From NCBI GenBank assembly GCA_023053545.1, contig JAKZAN010000151.1:1-64000 (forward strand): a DNA stretch of 64,000 nucleotides, given 5' to 3'. Source of the DNA: Lepidurus packardi. Taxonomy: Eukaryota; Arthropoda; Branchiopoda; Notostraca; Triopsidae. The translations under genes and the position numbers were made by a program. The notes beneath the pieces were generated by a model. It saw nothing but the letters and a program-made list of their open reading frames with translations, ran no database searches and had not been told where the DNA came from. Position 1 is the stretch's first letter, and every line of letters begins with the position of its first letter. Of this stretch, positions 1 to 11,643 are shown one piece after another.

Positions 1-219
1 CAACCCCAACCCCAACCCCAACCCCAACCCCAACCCCAACCCCAACCCCAACCCCAACCCCAACCCCAACCCCAACCCCAACCCCAACCCCAACCCCAAC
101 CCCAACCCCAACCCCAACCCCAACCCCAACCCCAACCCCAACCCCAACCCCAACCCCAACCCCAACCCCAACCCCAACCCCAACCCCAACCCCAACCCCA
201 ACCCCAACCCCAACCCCAA
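1..219. repeat. Telomere, (CCCCAA)n
   Basis: Perfect tandem CCCCAA units, about 36 copies, run from the first base to 219 and then stop abruptly at unique sequence. This is the C-rich strand of a T2G4 telomere, as in Tetrahymena and related oligohymenophorean ciliates, read from the chromosome end inward. It marks the window's left edge as a true macronuclear chromosome end. The units are uniform, with no degenerate subtelomeric copies. Confidence 0.98.
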
Positions 220-246
220 GTTCCCTATTTGAAAGAGGAAAGAATA

Positions 247-519
247 TCAACGGCTTATTCTTCGGATTAGCATGTTCTGATAGGATGTCCAAATTTGAGC
301 TGAGGCGAGGGTTTTACTTTTCTGCGACCTTTGCCCAAATGGAGAGTTAATAATTTTTATCGTTTTTTCGGTTTGTACCAGTGCATTAATAAACTGATCC
401 GCTAGTCGAGTCTGCCACAGATCTATGTCAGAGAGCATGCATATTCTATTCAAATAGTTTAGGAAATTATGATCTGGCAATTCAAGCTGATGGAAATGGC
501 GAGTGCATGTTTGACTCAT
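247..519 (-). CDS. Possible small subtelomeric ORF, unknown
   Basis: A 90-residue open frame starts at an ATG and ends in TGA only 27 bases from the telomere repeat. It contains no TAA/TAG codons, is slightly basic, and has no signal peptide, membrane segment or motif that I recognise. Its ATG lies 14 bases downstream of the stop of the next gene on the same strand. It may therefore be a tiny gene or simply the 3' untranslated region of that neighbour. The lack of intron signals and of any recognisable fold makes this a weak call. Confidence 0.3.
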   Translation of the reverse strand: MSQTCTRHFHQLELPDHNFLNYLNRICMLSDIDLWQTRLADQFINALVQTEKTIKIINSPFGQRSQKSKTLASAQIWTSYQNMLIRRISR

Positions 520-532
520 AGTCCTACCTAAA

Positions 533-1587
533 TCAGTTTTGCGGTTTCCCCATGATGTACGAGTATGTCCTTTGCGGCACTCCGAAGCCCAGCATCGCTG
601 GGAACAGCCTGTACTCGTTGATAATTATGTTCCCGATCACTACGCATTTAAATACTGTTCTTACCTGATTTGTCGAAGTTGTTGAGGTTCATCGCCCTCT
701 CATCCACCACTTCCGAGTGTGAGCGACTGCGCGATGATGAAGAACGGTGTCTTTGCTTCCTTTTGCGGTCCCTCTCCCGACTTCTTTCTCCTGCGAAGCC
801 CACCCAAGGCACAAATAACTAATACTAAGGAAATTACTTCTGCGTTCCCGCTACTTTTCTTTCTTATCTTCGGGATTACAGCCATGACAGCCACACACCT
901 TGCACCCCACACCCGTCAGCTTTACCTTGCGCACGATTTCTGGCACCTGGCACAGGCATGCTTTCGCGTTCTTTGAGAAAGCCTTCATACAACCCCGACA
1001 ACAACCATTCCGCGCCTCGAACTCTGACCCATCCTCCTTGTCTTTATGTTCTTTGTCCTTGCCATGCTTTTCATGGCGTTGACTATTAGTGTTTTTCTTG
1101 GGCTCAGTGGGTTTGTATTCGGGATCCTCGCCTCGGCTTTCGTAATCCTCGATTGAACAACCAATGCAACCGCAAGTCTGGCAACCTTTGTCCCCGAGGA
1201 AAGCCCGCCGCTGACTGAGAGGAACTACGCAGACACAAGCCTTCTTTCCTTTCTCAATATGCTTGCAACTTTTACAACACTGAGGAGAAATGATGAGGGA
1301 AAAGTGGTTATAAAGATTTTGATCGATTGGTTGTTATGGAGGGAGATACATATTTGTATCGCTTTTTCTCTTGGCCTTCAGCCTCCTTGCTGTTGTTCTC
1401 TAGATCCTTTTCGTCGTGGGTGTCCGATTTCTGAAAACAATCCATGATGCAGGGTGAGTACGTAGAGGGAGGAACTGTCCGAACTAGAGTCGTTCTTGCC
1501 TGGGAGTGACCTGTTTTCGTCGTTTTGTTCTTCTAGCGGAGTGTCGCTTTTGTTTTCAGGCTTGGGGGAAGTTGGTTCCTCGTTCAT
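533..1587 (-). CDS. Cys-rich repeat protein with Arg/Ser domain
   Basis: This is a five-exon gene. Introns of 31, 70, 47 and 25 nt, all GT..AG, join to exactly 294 codons ending in TGA, one of them a TAG. After an acidic N-terminus come two copies of one Cys-rich module of roughly 45 residues. Each has CC-x2-C, then a C-x-C pair followed by Val-Pro, and ends with GC-x2-C-G-C-x-G-C. A stretch of alternating Arg, Ser and Glu follows, like the RS domain of splicing factors, and then a short C-terminal tail of ordinary composition. The clustered cysteines suggest metal binding, and the RS stretch suggests a nuclear RNA-processing role. Both are inferences; I do not recognise the family. It is the first well-supported gene from the telomere. 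Confidence 0.75.
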
Positions 1588-2224
1588 TGTATGGCAATGG
1601 GTTTTGAAAAGATTTTATAATAGGTAATGTAGAAACGTAGGGAATTCAACGAAAATCACACAACACTAGTGCAATATTTACTTCGCATAAAACGATAACT
1701 CTCTGACGGTCATTGGTTGTCTGCTGAACAGTACAGCATGTTCGTGTTGCACCCCATCACTCTCAGACAGATAACGACTTCGACATTCTCAGAAAAACCT
1801 CAGTTTTAATCTTCAGTCTCAGCCATAAAAGGTCTATTCCAAGGCACAGATCCAGTATTATTCGCTGTTTATAAATTTAATCACTTATTAAGTTACGCCT
1901 GGCCCCACTGCGCCATGAATTTTTAGTACTATGAAATCTTCAGTTCGGCATTCGCAGACCTTACCTCTTATGGCAGACACATCGGGAGGGTCTAGGAAGA
2001 GGTGCGCCACAACAACCTGTAAACTCATTCACCTTATTGATCGCAGTCATTTAAAAATGAGAAAGGTCTGACTTCGTATGAACTTAGAACTTATAATAAG
2101 AACCTAAACTAGAAGCCCTAGGCTCCACATGCTTCTTCTTTTGGCTTTGCGAATGTTTTTCTCGCCCACTTTGCCGCATAAACTTCATTATCTGGTTCCT
2201 GCTCATTACTGAGTGGTTACATTT
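1588..2224. other. Intergenic region between divergent genes
   Basis: About 640 bases separate the minus-strand Cys-rich/RS gene from the large plus-strand gene. I found no convincing open frame or RNA gene. An additional 5' exon of the plus-strand gene may lie at its right end, because a frame rich in aromatic and hydrophobic codons runs from about 2130 to 2330, but I could not join it in phase. Promoters of both neighbours presumably sit here. Confidence 0.4.
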
Positions 2225-5200
2225 ATGCTACGCTTACTTTTCCGTTCTCAACTGTATCTTGATCGTCACCCTATTTACTATCTACCTTTCCCTTCAGAGA
2301 CTTCATCTGGTCATCAATTCAAAACATCAAAACAGTTCTTGTATCAAGAACTGATCCCCCCATCTCCAAGCTTCTGGCTCTACGCATGACCAAAGATCTC
2401 CTCCTTACTGCCAACTATGCCTTCATCCTTGGCATACAAGCCCTGGTTCTCCCCGTTCTCACTTCTCTCGCTTAGTTTAGGAAGCATCTCGACGTTGAAC
2501 AACGTGGCAAGGAACTGTTTACTGACAACCCGATGTACCCTTCGCATAATGCGCCAGATGCAGCACAACTTGGACGTTCTGTTCTGAAGTTTACTTTAGA
2601 GACGCTGAAGGCTCTAGGTCAGTGGTTGCCAGACGCAATTCTAAATGAGCCGCGGTTTGCATCATTAGGGAGTGCAGAATTGGAGAGATTGAGTGGAGAG
2701 GGGGTGAGCTTCGGAGGGGTTGCGATATACTACAGATAATCAGAGAGGGAGAGGTACAAAACATTTAGAATAGTCTGGGAACTTCCAGTAGGTTCCCTTA
2801 TCGATTAGAAAATTAAAATAATTTTACTGAAATCCACCAATAAAATTCATTATTCTTCCTCCTGAACTATAGACTCCTCCAGAATGTAAGGCATCTCCTT
2901 GAGCCCAATAGTGCCCCTATTATTGCTTCTTTTAAAGACTTTATCAAACGTAAAGTCCACAAAGCTCTCTCTGATGAAAACTCCACACTTCACCAAGAAG
3001 AAGTTATTAGGCTTGTCTACACTGGTGACCGACACGTCATCGACACTGTGACTAGCTAGTGCGCCCACATAATCGATCATGCTCCTCCTGATTCTGGGAA
3101 GACTTTATGTCGAGTTGCAGATGTAAGAATTTACCACAAAAATTCATCATAAAATATCCTGGTAGTTAGCTGACCTCATCTTCAGAATAGGGGATCCCGA
3201 TATACCCAGATACTTTAACAACAGCATCATCCCTGCCATTTTTCGGGAGTCTGATTCTGTGGACCTACGCACTTGCTCAAAGGTTTCCCAAAACTCCCGA
3301 CTGGACCATCAAGTGATTTATGCCCTTAGAGTCTACCTTGTTGGTTGGTGTGATATCCTTAAACTTAATCCTCAGAAACTCACCTAGTAAGAGAATCTGT
3401 ACTACGATCTTTTGTTACAACGGCTTCAAAAAGAAGAGGCCTAGAGACCCAAGGGAAGCATGATTGCAAATGCCATCCACATGAACACCTATTTGCGCAA
3501 AGCAATAGTTGATACAAAGAATTAAAACAGGGCTGATGCCATAGTCAGTTTGAAAGATAGGGTGGCCTTTTTGAAAGTAATAGCAAACTAAAAGACCAGT
3601 CAAAACGATTCATCTCTCACTTTAAAAGGAGATTCGAAGATACCTCCGAAACCTTATTCGAAAAAATAACAGAGCCTACTTCGACACAGAAGTAAAGCCA
3701 GCAGCAGAGTAGACTTCGGGTCTGTCGACTCTCGAGTGAGTGTTCTTGACGATCAGCTTTATGGAGGCTCCATGATGGCAAGCTTAAGCAGCAACAAAAT
3801 TCATAACAAAAAGATCATTCTGCAGGAAGATCAAGTAAATGACTAGTTCAGTGGTTTTATGTAAAGACATGACCGAAGTCGATAAATCGTACCGATGAGA
3901 GGAAGTAAACCTCGAGAAAGCAAGGACTGTGAAACAAAGAATAGAAAACCTCATGATCCTCGCATGCGATCCAGAGATGCTGACTTTTAAGCACGTAAAA
4001 ACCATCAATCATGTCGCTTTTTTATTTGGTGGTACAGACGAAAAAAACAGCTGTCTTGAATCGGATCGCATCACATTCTAGGATAGCTATTACCGGCAGT
4101 CCAATCAACATCTAGGCAAAAGGAACGATCGACTTATTAATCCTCTGGAGGGTTCCAAGGCTGAGGACAATGAAGGCAGCTCCGAAGAGGTGTGTAAGAC
4201 GGTCCGAAAACCCAACTTTGGCTTCAAACAAATTGCTAAATCCAATGGTTCGGTGGGGAGTTCTCAAAAAAATATCAAAAACACATCAGACCAAGAGAAA
4301 AGGCTTCTGTACTATAATTCTGAAGGCGAAGAAGATAGGGTCATGAATTCAGGCGTGGCAAGTAATTCTCCGATTCGTGCTGGTAAGTCCAGCGGCAATC
4401 TGCAATTAAACCTCGACAATCACTACTCTTTTTCACCCATCAAACATCAAGTTAAACCTCTAAAGCAAGCTACCCCACTCTCCCGCAACGATCATCACTC
4501 TAGAATTTATGAGCCTGCCCAACAACCAGTAATCGACTCCTTCCACCTTGGTGGGCATGAGTCCTATGAGCGTAGACTTTAATAGGTGAAGTCGGACTCT
4601 AATCCTCAGTTCCTTGCGCACTTAAAGGATATGCGAAAAGCGATGGTGGCAGACCCGAACAATCAACACCTCAATAACAAAGGATACCTTATTAACCAAG
4701 AAAGAGAAGCCAAGAATGCATTGCTGATATTGAATAAGTTAGGCAGAAATTCTAAGAGTAATGTTGATTAGAATTTGAGAAGAAGTGACTTGATCGGTGA
4801 CTGGAGGGTCAAGAAGAGTGAATAGATCGTAAACCATTACGAATAGAGATTGTAGAGGCTCACTCAGACGATATCAGACTACCAGAAACGAGAGGAGGAA
4901 TACGAGACGATCATCGATAACTTGAAGAGTGAACTTGAGACTCTACGCAGCCACACTATCGGGAGTAGAATTATAAACCTAGATGGGGATTTGCTGAAGA
5001 AGTCGGATGATCGAAGTGTTTTGGTGCAGCATCATAGTCAAGTTTTCCATGAGAATCAGCAGCTGAGGGAGAAGATAAAAATGATATCAGCTACTACACC
5101 CGAACTGGGTGTCTACCTATCAGATATACCCCAGACAGTGTCTATTGGGAGCAAAGACTCGAAGGGAATACAGCTCCAACCTAAGTATCCAATCTACGAT

Positions 5201-6008
5201 TTAAAGTTTAAGAAGCAGTTGTACAAGTCCAAAGACCTACTATTCAAGAACAAACATCTGGAAGTGGGGTTCGTTTCTACTAAAGGATCTCGAAACTTCG
5301 AAATAACCCTATTCTTCACAGTCGAACAGAAGGTAAGTGAATTCAGCACTGACTTTCACAGCCCAGACTTGGCCTTAAGTTGCTGTCCCTAAGTCTGTCT
5401 GAGCACCTTGGAAGCAGGTATCCAAGAAAGACAGCAATTGACTATCGGGAGACTAAGCGCAGGACAGCTGAGATTCAAGAAACCCCAGCTCATGATCTCT
5501 TATAAGTAATAATCAATAAAGTATGATGGAATTTAGGTTGAACAACAAGAGACAGTAACATTTGGTGGATTTGCCAGTGACCCTACTTCGTTTAAGCGCT
5601 AACCAGAAGTTGAAAAGCGAACCCAATGCATTCATTAAGATGTTTCAGGACCCGTCCAACCGGCGGCGTGTCATTTACACTCCCGCGATGCCATACTCGA
5701 AGAAGATTCTGAAAGAGCCCAACACTCTCAGAGAAATAGTCGACAACCTTACCCTCTTATCTGACTAACACAAATACTATGTAACTCAACTGCTATATCA
5801 TAATCCACTATTCATATAGATGCCCACTGAGTAATTAGTGTACGGGGCAGAGGTTGAGGTGGCTAATACGCGCTTCAACATGCTGGTGACTATCAATCGG
5901 GAAGGCTTAATGAAGCTGGAGGCGTTGGCAGGACGGGATCCGCCTCCAGACCTGGCAATATAAGCCTACTTCGAAAGTATAATGTGTATAGTATGCAAAT
6001 AGTAATGA
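2225..6008 (+). CDS. Large unknown protein, VHS-like start, coiled coil
   Basis: Six introns give one frame of about 1,187 codons: near 2254-2297, 2754-2788, 3123-3165, about 3880-3925, 5333-5361 and 5506-5555. The exact borders of the fourth are unsure. TAA and TAG occur many times in frame; the stop is TGA at 6006. The first 150 residues are helical and resemble a VHS/ENTH-type solenoid, with an Ala-Leu-Arg-rich helix pair and an RGxxLF-type motif. A second helical region follows, then a long Asn/Ser/Lys-rich linker from about 3700 to 4600. A coiled coil lies near 4840-5100, and the C-terminus is probably rich in beta strands. The last part loosely recalls an adaptin appendage platform, which would suggest membrane trafficking, but that is speculative. 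The true start may lie upstream. Confidence 0.65.
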
Positions 6009-6275
6009 TGGAGTGAGTTTAGACGAGCATTTGATTATAGGAGTATAAATTTTGTTCGATGGTCGCTAGTCTATCAGTAAGATTTGATGTTTTAGAAGAT
6101 TTAGACTCCGAAATGAAATCATTAGTGTTTCTGACTTCTGGAGAACTCATCAAGTTGCTTCCATCCTTTACGTTTCTAAATTTCTTATTATACAATCATA
6201 GCTACATAGTAGCCCTTCTTCGACTCCATCATACTGACATTCTATAATCTTACTTCCACTCTTATTACAGTCATC

Positions 6276-9200
6276 ATGGAGCACTCACTTAATCTCGAGC
6301 TCGAACAGCTACTCCAACACACCCTCAGAGACATGGAAGCCACACACGCAGCCTCCCACCTGGAACCTACTCTGCGTCGCAACTTCTAGCGCAAGTTCCA
6401 GGTCAAACTCATTGAACTCATGCATCCAGATGACTTCATTCGGGAAATCAAAGACATCCAACGTCACATTGGATCCTAGATCCAAGGTAACCCCCCTGTC
6501 CACTTGAAAATCAATAGAGACATTTTGTAAATCTTATTTTCAGAGTATTCGACTAGGATTGAGAACGAGTACTTGTATAATAGAAAATTATTGGTTCTCC
6601 TCTGATCTCCTGACATTTTTAAACTAATTAACTCGCATACCATCTGACACCGCTCACTTAATCTAGGCTTCTGCTAGGACCTACACAATCTCGGACTACG
6701 ACATGTGCCATCTAAGCTAGACTCTCTCTTCGATCTCGCACACTTTACCAATGATTTTCTATTCGAAAAGTGCCTTCACTACTTTAATCGCCTTGATAGC
6801 ATCCAGTCCCGGCTGGACTTTAATCACCGGCAACCGTCTACTGCTTGTTTGTATTGCCGCCGAACCATGGAACTTCAGCGACTTCGCATGTTATAAAAAC
6901 CTCTAGTCAAAGGAGTTGTGGACCCTGAGTAAATCAATAGGATCAAAATCTAAAACTAGCGTAAACAGAGGGATATCGAAAAGTTAATATCGGAAGATCT
7001 TTTTGTTGATGGCACAGAGGATTACTTACACAACCTCGAGAACTTGCTGGAAGAGAAAGATTTCTATCTGCACAAATCCTGTTCGGAAGCTGGGGATATT
7101 CTTGAGGACATTGTCAATATGGTCAACGATAAGCAAGAGCAGTACTTGTTAGCACAGCTCGCCACCGATAGCAGCGAAAGGTTCTAACACTCGGGAGCAG
7201 CAGTCACCCAGATCACCAACGAAATACGAAAAGACATGAAGGTGATCTCATACAATATTTTTAAGAGCCACGTGGTCAAGTATAGCCACAAACTTGCTGA
7301 ACTTTACGATAGGCAGCTAAAAAGCAGGCTGATAACCACGAGTGTGCAGACAGTAGACTGGAAAACCTTGTAAGTGATTCGGGTTCTGGAAAACAAGAAT
7401 GAATTGTTACACAAAAGTATACAAGTCGAGAAAGAGAAGGGAGAGAGTGCGGATCGGCATTTAATGTAGACGCTGATTAGCCTTGAAAAAAGCAAAGCCT
7501 AGATTCAGGAACTGCGAGAAGAAGGACTGTAGAACCATCAGAAGGTAGAGAAGAAGTAGCTGGAGCTACGTCTGAAGGAGGCTTGCATCAAGGAGTTAGA
7601 AAGAATTACGATAGGGTTTAAAGAAAAGTAGAATCGTCTGCAAGATGATCTCGAGAGATTAAGAAATGATCTATATGACAAACAATGTGAGATCATTGCT
7701 ATCAAAGGCGAGATCGTTGCCAATCGAGAAATCAACCAGGCCCACGTGGCGTGCCAAGCCGAATTCAAGACTAAAAATGCGGAGGCACAGACTATGAAAC
7801 CTTATCAGCCTGCAATGCACATGCCAGCCTATCGGTATACTGCAGCCCTATCGACTAATGATTCTCCGGTGGCGATGGGAGCCGAGTTAATAGAGAGGCG
7901 AACCCCTGAGAGTGAGTCTGACATTTCGGAAGCTAATTAGACGAGAAAGGACTTGGGTGGATAGTAGGGAGGGGACAATAAAATATAGGTTCCAGCAATG
8001 CCAGAAGAAGACGCAGAAACTAATGCTGATAGAGTATAAAGTAGCTAAAGAAATCAGAAGAAGACCAAGAAGATGAGAAGCAATAACAGCAGTGTAGTCA
8101 GACAAGATATTTCTAAAAAATTACGAAGGGGCACTACCATGGCAGCAATGACTCTGGGCAGTCCGTTGGCCGACAAGCTGGGACAGCCACTCAGGAGCTC
8201 AAAAACTAAGAACCTTCTCGCTGAACAGCAGCCAAACTCAACTCATAAGCCAGTTGCCAAAAAAGATGAGAACGTTACCAAAGACAGGGTGAGGAGGACC
8301 CGCAACAGTGCTCAACCATCAGTGACTTTAGGGATGCGACGCGATAGTCAAATGACAACGTATAAGCTAAAAGACAATGACAACAAATACCAGGACGTCC
8401 CAGATATATAAGAGGAAGAAAGCAAGTCCTCATCATCGGGTAGAGAGAGAGAGACTCCTGAAGAGATTGCAGTGCCTGATTTCAAGGAGCCAGAAATACC
8501 AAAAAAGAATTAAAGCAAAGAAATCTTGGAACTAGCATGTTAAGCTACAACGGAAGTAGCAGTCGCATTCTAACTTCCTATACCAATTCCAGTTAATATT
8601 CCGATGCCAGTTTAGGCTCCCATTCGGCCTAAGGTTCATATCGTAGAAGAAACAAAACAGTTGATCAAAACTTAGCCTGACGAGGAGGAAACTCCGACGA
8701 ATAGAGAGTCGTAGAGAAGCAGTCAGAGCCTATGTGTGGAGGAAAAACATGAATCCCAAAGGTATGCACTGATGGTCCTATAGTCCGAATCTCATGATAA
8801 CGAACCGCAAAAAGAGCAGTCTGAAGATAACTAACGCTTTATAAAGCCCCTCACCAAAGACCAAAGATACATCAAATAAATTAAGAATCAGGTTCAGAGG
8901 GAGGTTTTCACGAGCAAACAACCCCGTAGGTAAACGTCTCGCAGCTCCGAAAAAGTCGAGACCACAACAGCGAAAGCTAAGATTACCCGCAAAGAGGTGC
9001 CCAGAAACTATAACAGACTCATGCAGGACCTTCCAGAATTCCTAAACTCCCAGTAGTTCCCTAAGGTCGAGCAGCCCGTTAAAATGAAGCTAGACATCCA
9101 GAGCATAAATGGATTTTTCAAGAAATACAACACCAACGGCCTAACCAATAAAACTGATCAGTCACCTAACCTGTATACACCCTCAGCTACAACCACAGTG

Positions 9201-9815
9201 GCAATGTACCGGACAATTGATCGACTCCTTACTGAAACCCTCCTTCTTGGCTATGGTAAAAGCACCAATCCCATGTGCTCTACGGCTTCCAAGGCTGCTG
9301 CTAATGCAGATCCTTAGAAATCCAGAATGCAGCAGAGTCGAGTCATTAGCGTTAGCGGCGCACAAGTACTTATGCTGGAGACATTTTCGACTCAGCTAGT
9401 GAATATCAAAGGAAAAAGCACTCAGGCATACACTTATTTCTGTAACACAATATCTCGACTTGCGAAGGGTCTCGAGAAGGGATTAGAATACAGACTTTCC
9501 GGCAAGATAACTCCCAAACATGATGTTCAGGTGCGCAACTAGTACGAGTATATTTTGGACATGCTGCGCCTCATATCTTTCCACAATTGCATCTGCGAGG
9601 CTGGCAAGCAGTAGGAAACTGATAGCAGGCGAATCAACCCTAAGGTCAGCCTCAAACACATCTAGACGACTGGCATGCGTCCCACCATCTGGCCAAGGAG
9701 TGAAGAGCGAACGGCTAAGAGCAGCAAAGGTGTGCGCGGGAGCACCGTAGAGTCTGTTTGCGTGCACCTTGAGGACTTCTCGAGACAAATGAATTAATTT
9801 TGTTGTTGCATATGA
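6276..9815 (+). CDS. 1,132-residue coiled-coil protein, unknown
   Basis: Two introns (6487-6543 and 6594-6677) join to exactly 1,133 codons ending in TGA. More than 25 TAA/TAG codons lie in frame. Residues near 80-560 are strongly heptad-like, rich in Glu, Lys, Leu and Gln, including a stretch where reading TAG as Glu gives classic coiled-coil charge patterns. The middle is a low-complexity Lys/Ser/Thr/Pro region with several basic clusters. The C-terminal 230 residues look folded and helical. A CAG-ending intron may also lie in the 5' leader just before the ATG. No catalytic motif is visible. A structural role in cytoskeleton, cortex or basal body is plausible from composition alone; I do not recognise a family. 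Confidence 0.75.
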
Positions 9816-9907
9816 GCATCCAATCTACCTCGTTCTTTTGGTTAGGAACTTAGCTTACTAAGAAATGAGATGCTAGGTTTTAGTTTATGCGTATATCTAA
9901 GATACAA

Positions 9908-10955
9908 TCATTTGGCTTCGTTGTTCTTCTTGAATACTTCCTGTCTGGCTTCCAGCGTGCTGGTTTGTTGCTTCAATTCTTTGAAATTCTCCTTCATCCG
10001 TTCCGCCTCTTCCTTTGTCACCTGCTTCAACACAACCTTCTTGGGCAGGAAAGATCCACTGTTCTCGTTCTCCTTCATCCTCAAGATCACCCTGCGTTTG
10101 ATCAACAGCCTCATCTGCTGCACGCCTTTGCTCGTCAATAAGTAGCGGAATTTCTCTAGGGTCTGGATATTATCTTTCGCAGCTATCTTAATCTACTCAC
10201 GTAGAGCAACAGGCACCTTTCCTGAGGCAAGCTCTTCAAAAAATTATTCTTCGGGTTTCTCATATGCAATCACTCTTGCCTGGCAAATATCGGTGGTTTC
10301 CCGTCCCATCCTCGACTTAGCGTGGTATCGCAACCCTTTGTAGCGGCGTGTCTTGCCCAAAATGATACCATGGATATAGAGTCTATGGGGCTCCATTCCT
10401 CGAGCTCGAGCGTGAGCCATAAGATTGTAAAGGGTCTTAACCATCCACTTGGATACCTTTTTCTATGAGGCAGAAAGACTCATGATTGCATCACCTAAGT
10501 ACATTTTCTTGAGTCCACCGAGAGCCATATACATTCTATTGATAGAGGGAGTAAAAACTTGATTAGACCGATAAGGCTTGAGGTTACTTGTTGAGGGATG
10601 TCTTCATGTACTTCCTGATTGCAGAAATCAGGAGTGGAGATTTTCTGGGAGTGGGTTTGATAATGTAGGGCTCGGTAATTGCGGGAGGCGGTGGCTGGTA
10701 CCCTTTGAGAACAGGGTGGTTAACTTTAACCTTGATGTAATTGCTGGGGTTGTTATCGTTGGATGGGATGGAGGCGAGAAGAGCCTTCTGGTGTTATGCT
10801 TGCTGAATGGCTTTTTGTCGAGTGAGTTGCTGGAGATCCATGCTCTGGTGGATGAGGGACTGGCGGGTGTATTTGATGGCATAGTTGGCTGTGGCGAAGC
10901 GGGACTTGGAGAGTTGCGCCAATGTTCTGGCAGCGATTCTAGTATTGGACAGCAT
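9908..10955 (-). CDS. Mitochondrial ribosomal protein uL22m
   Basis: One 52-nt intron (10536-10587) gives 332 codons. The first 30 residues are Arg/Ser/Thr/Ala-rich and amphipathic with no acidic residue, a typical mitochondrial presequence. The central region carries the L22 fold signature: a helix reading LYNLMAHARARGM, a strand, then the conserved basic tip GKTRRYKGLRYHAKSRMGR that reaches into the exit tunnel of the large subunit. Bacterial L22 is about 110 residues; this protein has a long N-terminal and a Lys/Glu-rich C-terminal extension, as is common in mitoribosomes. Two in-frame TAA/TAG codons occur. It should act in the mitochondrial large ribosomal subunit. Confidence 0.85.
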
Positions 10956-11149
10956 TGCTGCTCTTCTTTGGTTTAATTGCTTTGGTATTAATTAATAGTT
11001 TGTAATCGCTCGGGTGCAATCCCTATATTTGTTGTTGTCTGTCCTCAACCATCAGACATTCAGCCCCACCACTCCCACAATTCCTCTTCTTAAACAAACT
11101 TCATCTTTCTTAATCAATCCCATCAGCCACTCATCATAATATTGTTCCT

Positions 11150-11461
11150 TCACATATCTTGAGCCATCAGGCAGTTGTGATTGTATCCGCAAATAGCCAC
11201 CGAAAGTGCTGCCAAAGAGCCTTTGTCTGCAAGGCAGAATGTCCAACAACTTTGATTGATTTCGATACCACATTTAGCCAGACATGTCTGAAGGGCCGGT
11301 ATGCAGATAGGGTCGCTGATGCACTTCTGAGCCTGGTCAGGACAGTTCTGGACCACGCATTGCCGTTGGTCTGTGAGGTCGATGGTCTGGACGGAGGCGA
11401 CAATTAGGGTTGCGAGGAGAGAGATTAGGAGGAGGACTTTAGAGGGTTGAGAGGCCGCCAT
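11150..11461 (-). CDS. Small secreted Cys-rich protein, VDE-like domain
   Basis: This single-exon gene encodes 103 residues. It begins with a clear signal peptide (basic start, hydrophobic LLLISLLATLIVASV core). The mature part has about ten cysteines. Their spacing, C-x4-C-x6-C-x4-C-x6-C-x3-C, matches the Cys-rich N-terminal domain of violaxanthin de-epoxidase-like proteins, including a CISDPICIPALQTC stretch. The lipocalin part of that enzyme is absent, so no pigment chemistry is implied. I infer an extracellular or vacuolar disulfide-rich protein. The 3' end is TGA with no internal TAA/TAG. Confidence 0.75.
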   Translation of the reverse strand: MAASQPSKVLLLISLLATLIVASVQTIDLTDQRQCVVQNCPDQAQKCISDPICIPALQTCLAKCGIEINQSCWTFCLADKGSLAALSVAICGYNHNCLMAQDM

Positions 11462-11643
11462 GGGTTGTAATACAATGGGAACGAGGAAACAGTAGATTAA
11501 AAATTATAAGCCCTTGAATGAGATTGGTTTTCTTGATTGTTTAATAACTAACAAATATATTAACTTGTCTCTCACGACGTTAAGAGAAGCTTCTTCCTTT
11601 TGCCATTAGATCATTGCCTCAACGAGGTCTTCTCCAGTTCCCC

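Noticed and set aside
3784..4008. Minus-strand hydrophobic ORF, and a longer spliced minus-strand gene model over 2847-4010
   Set aside because: I first joined minus-strand exons there, but the plus strand gives a longer, better frame with consistent introns across 2225-6008.
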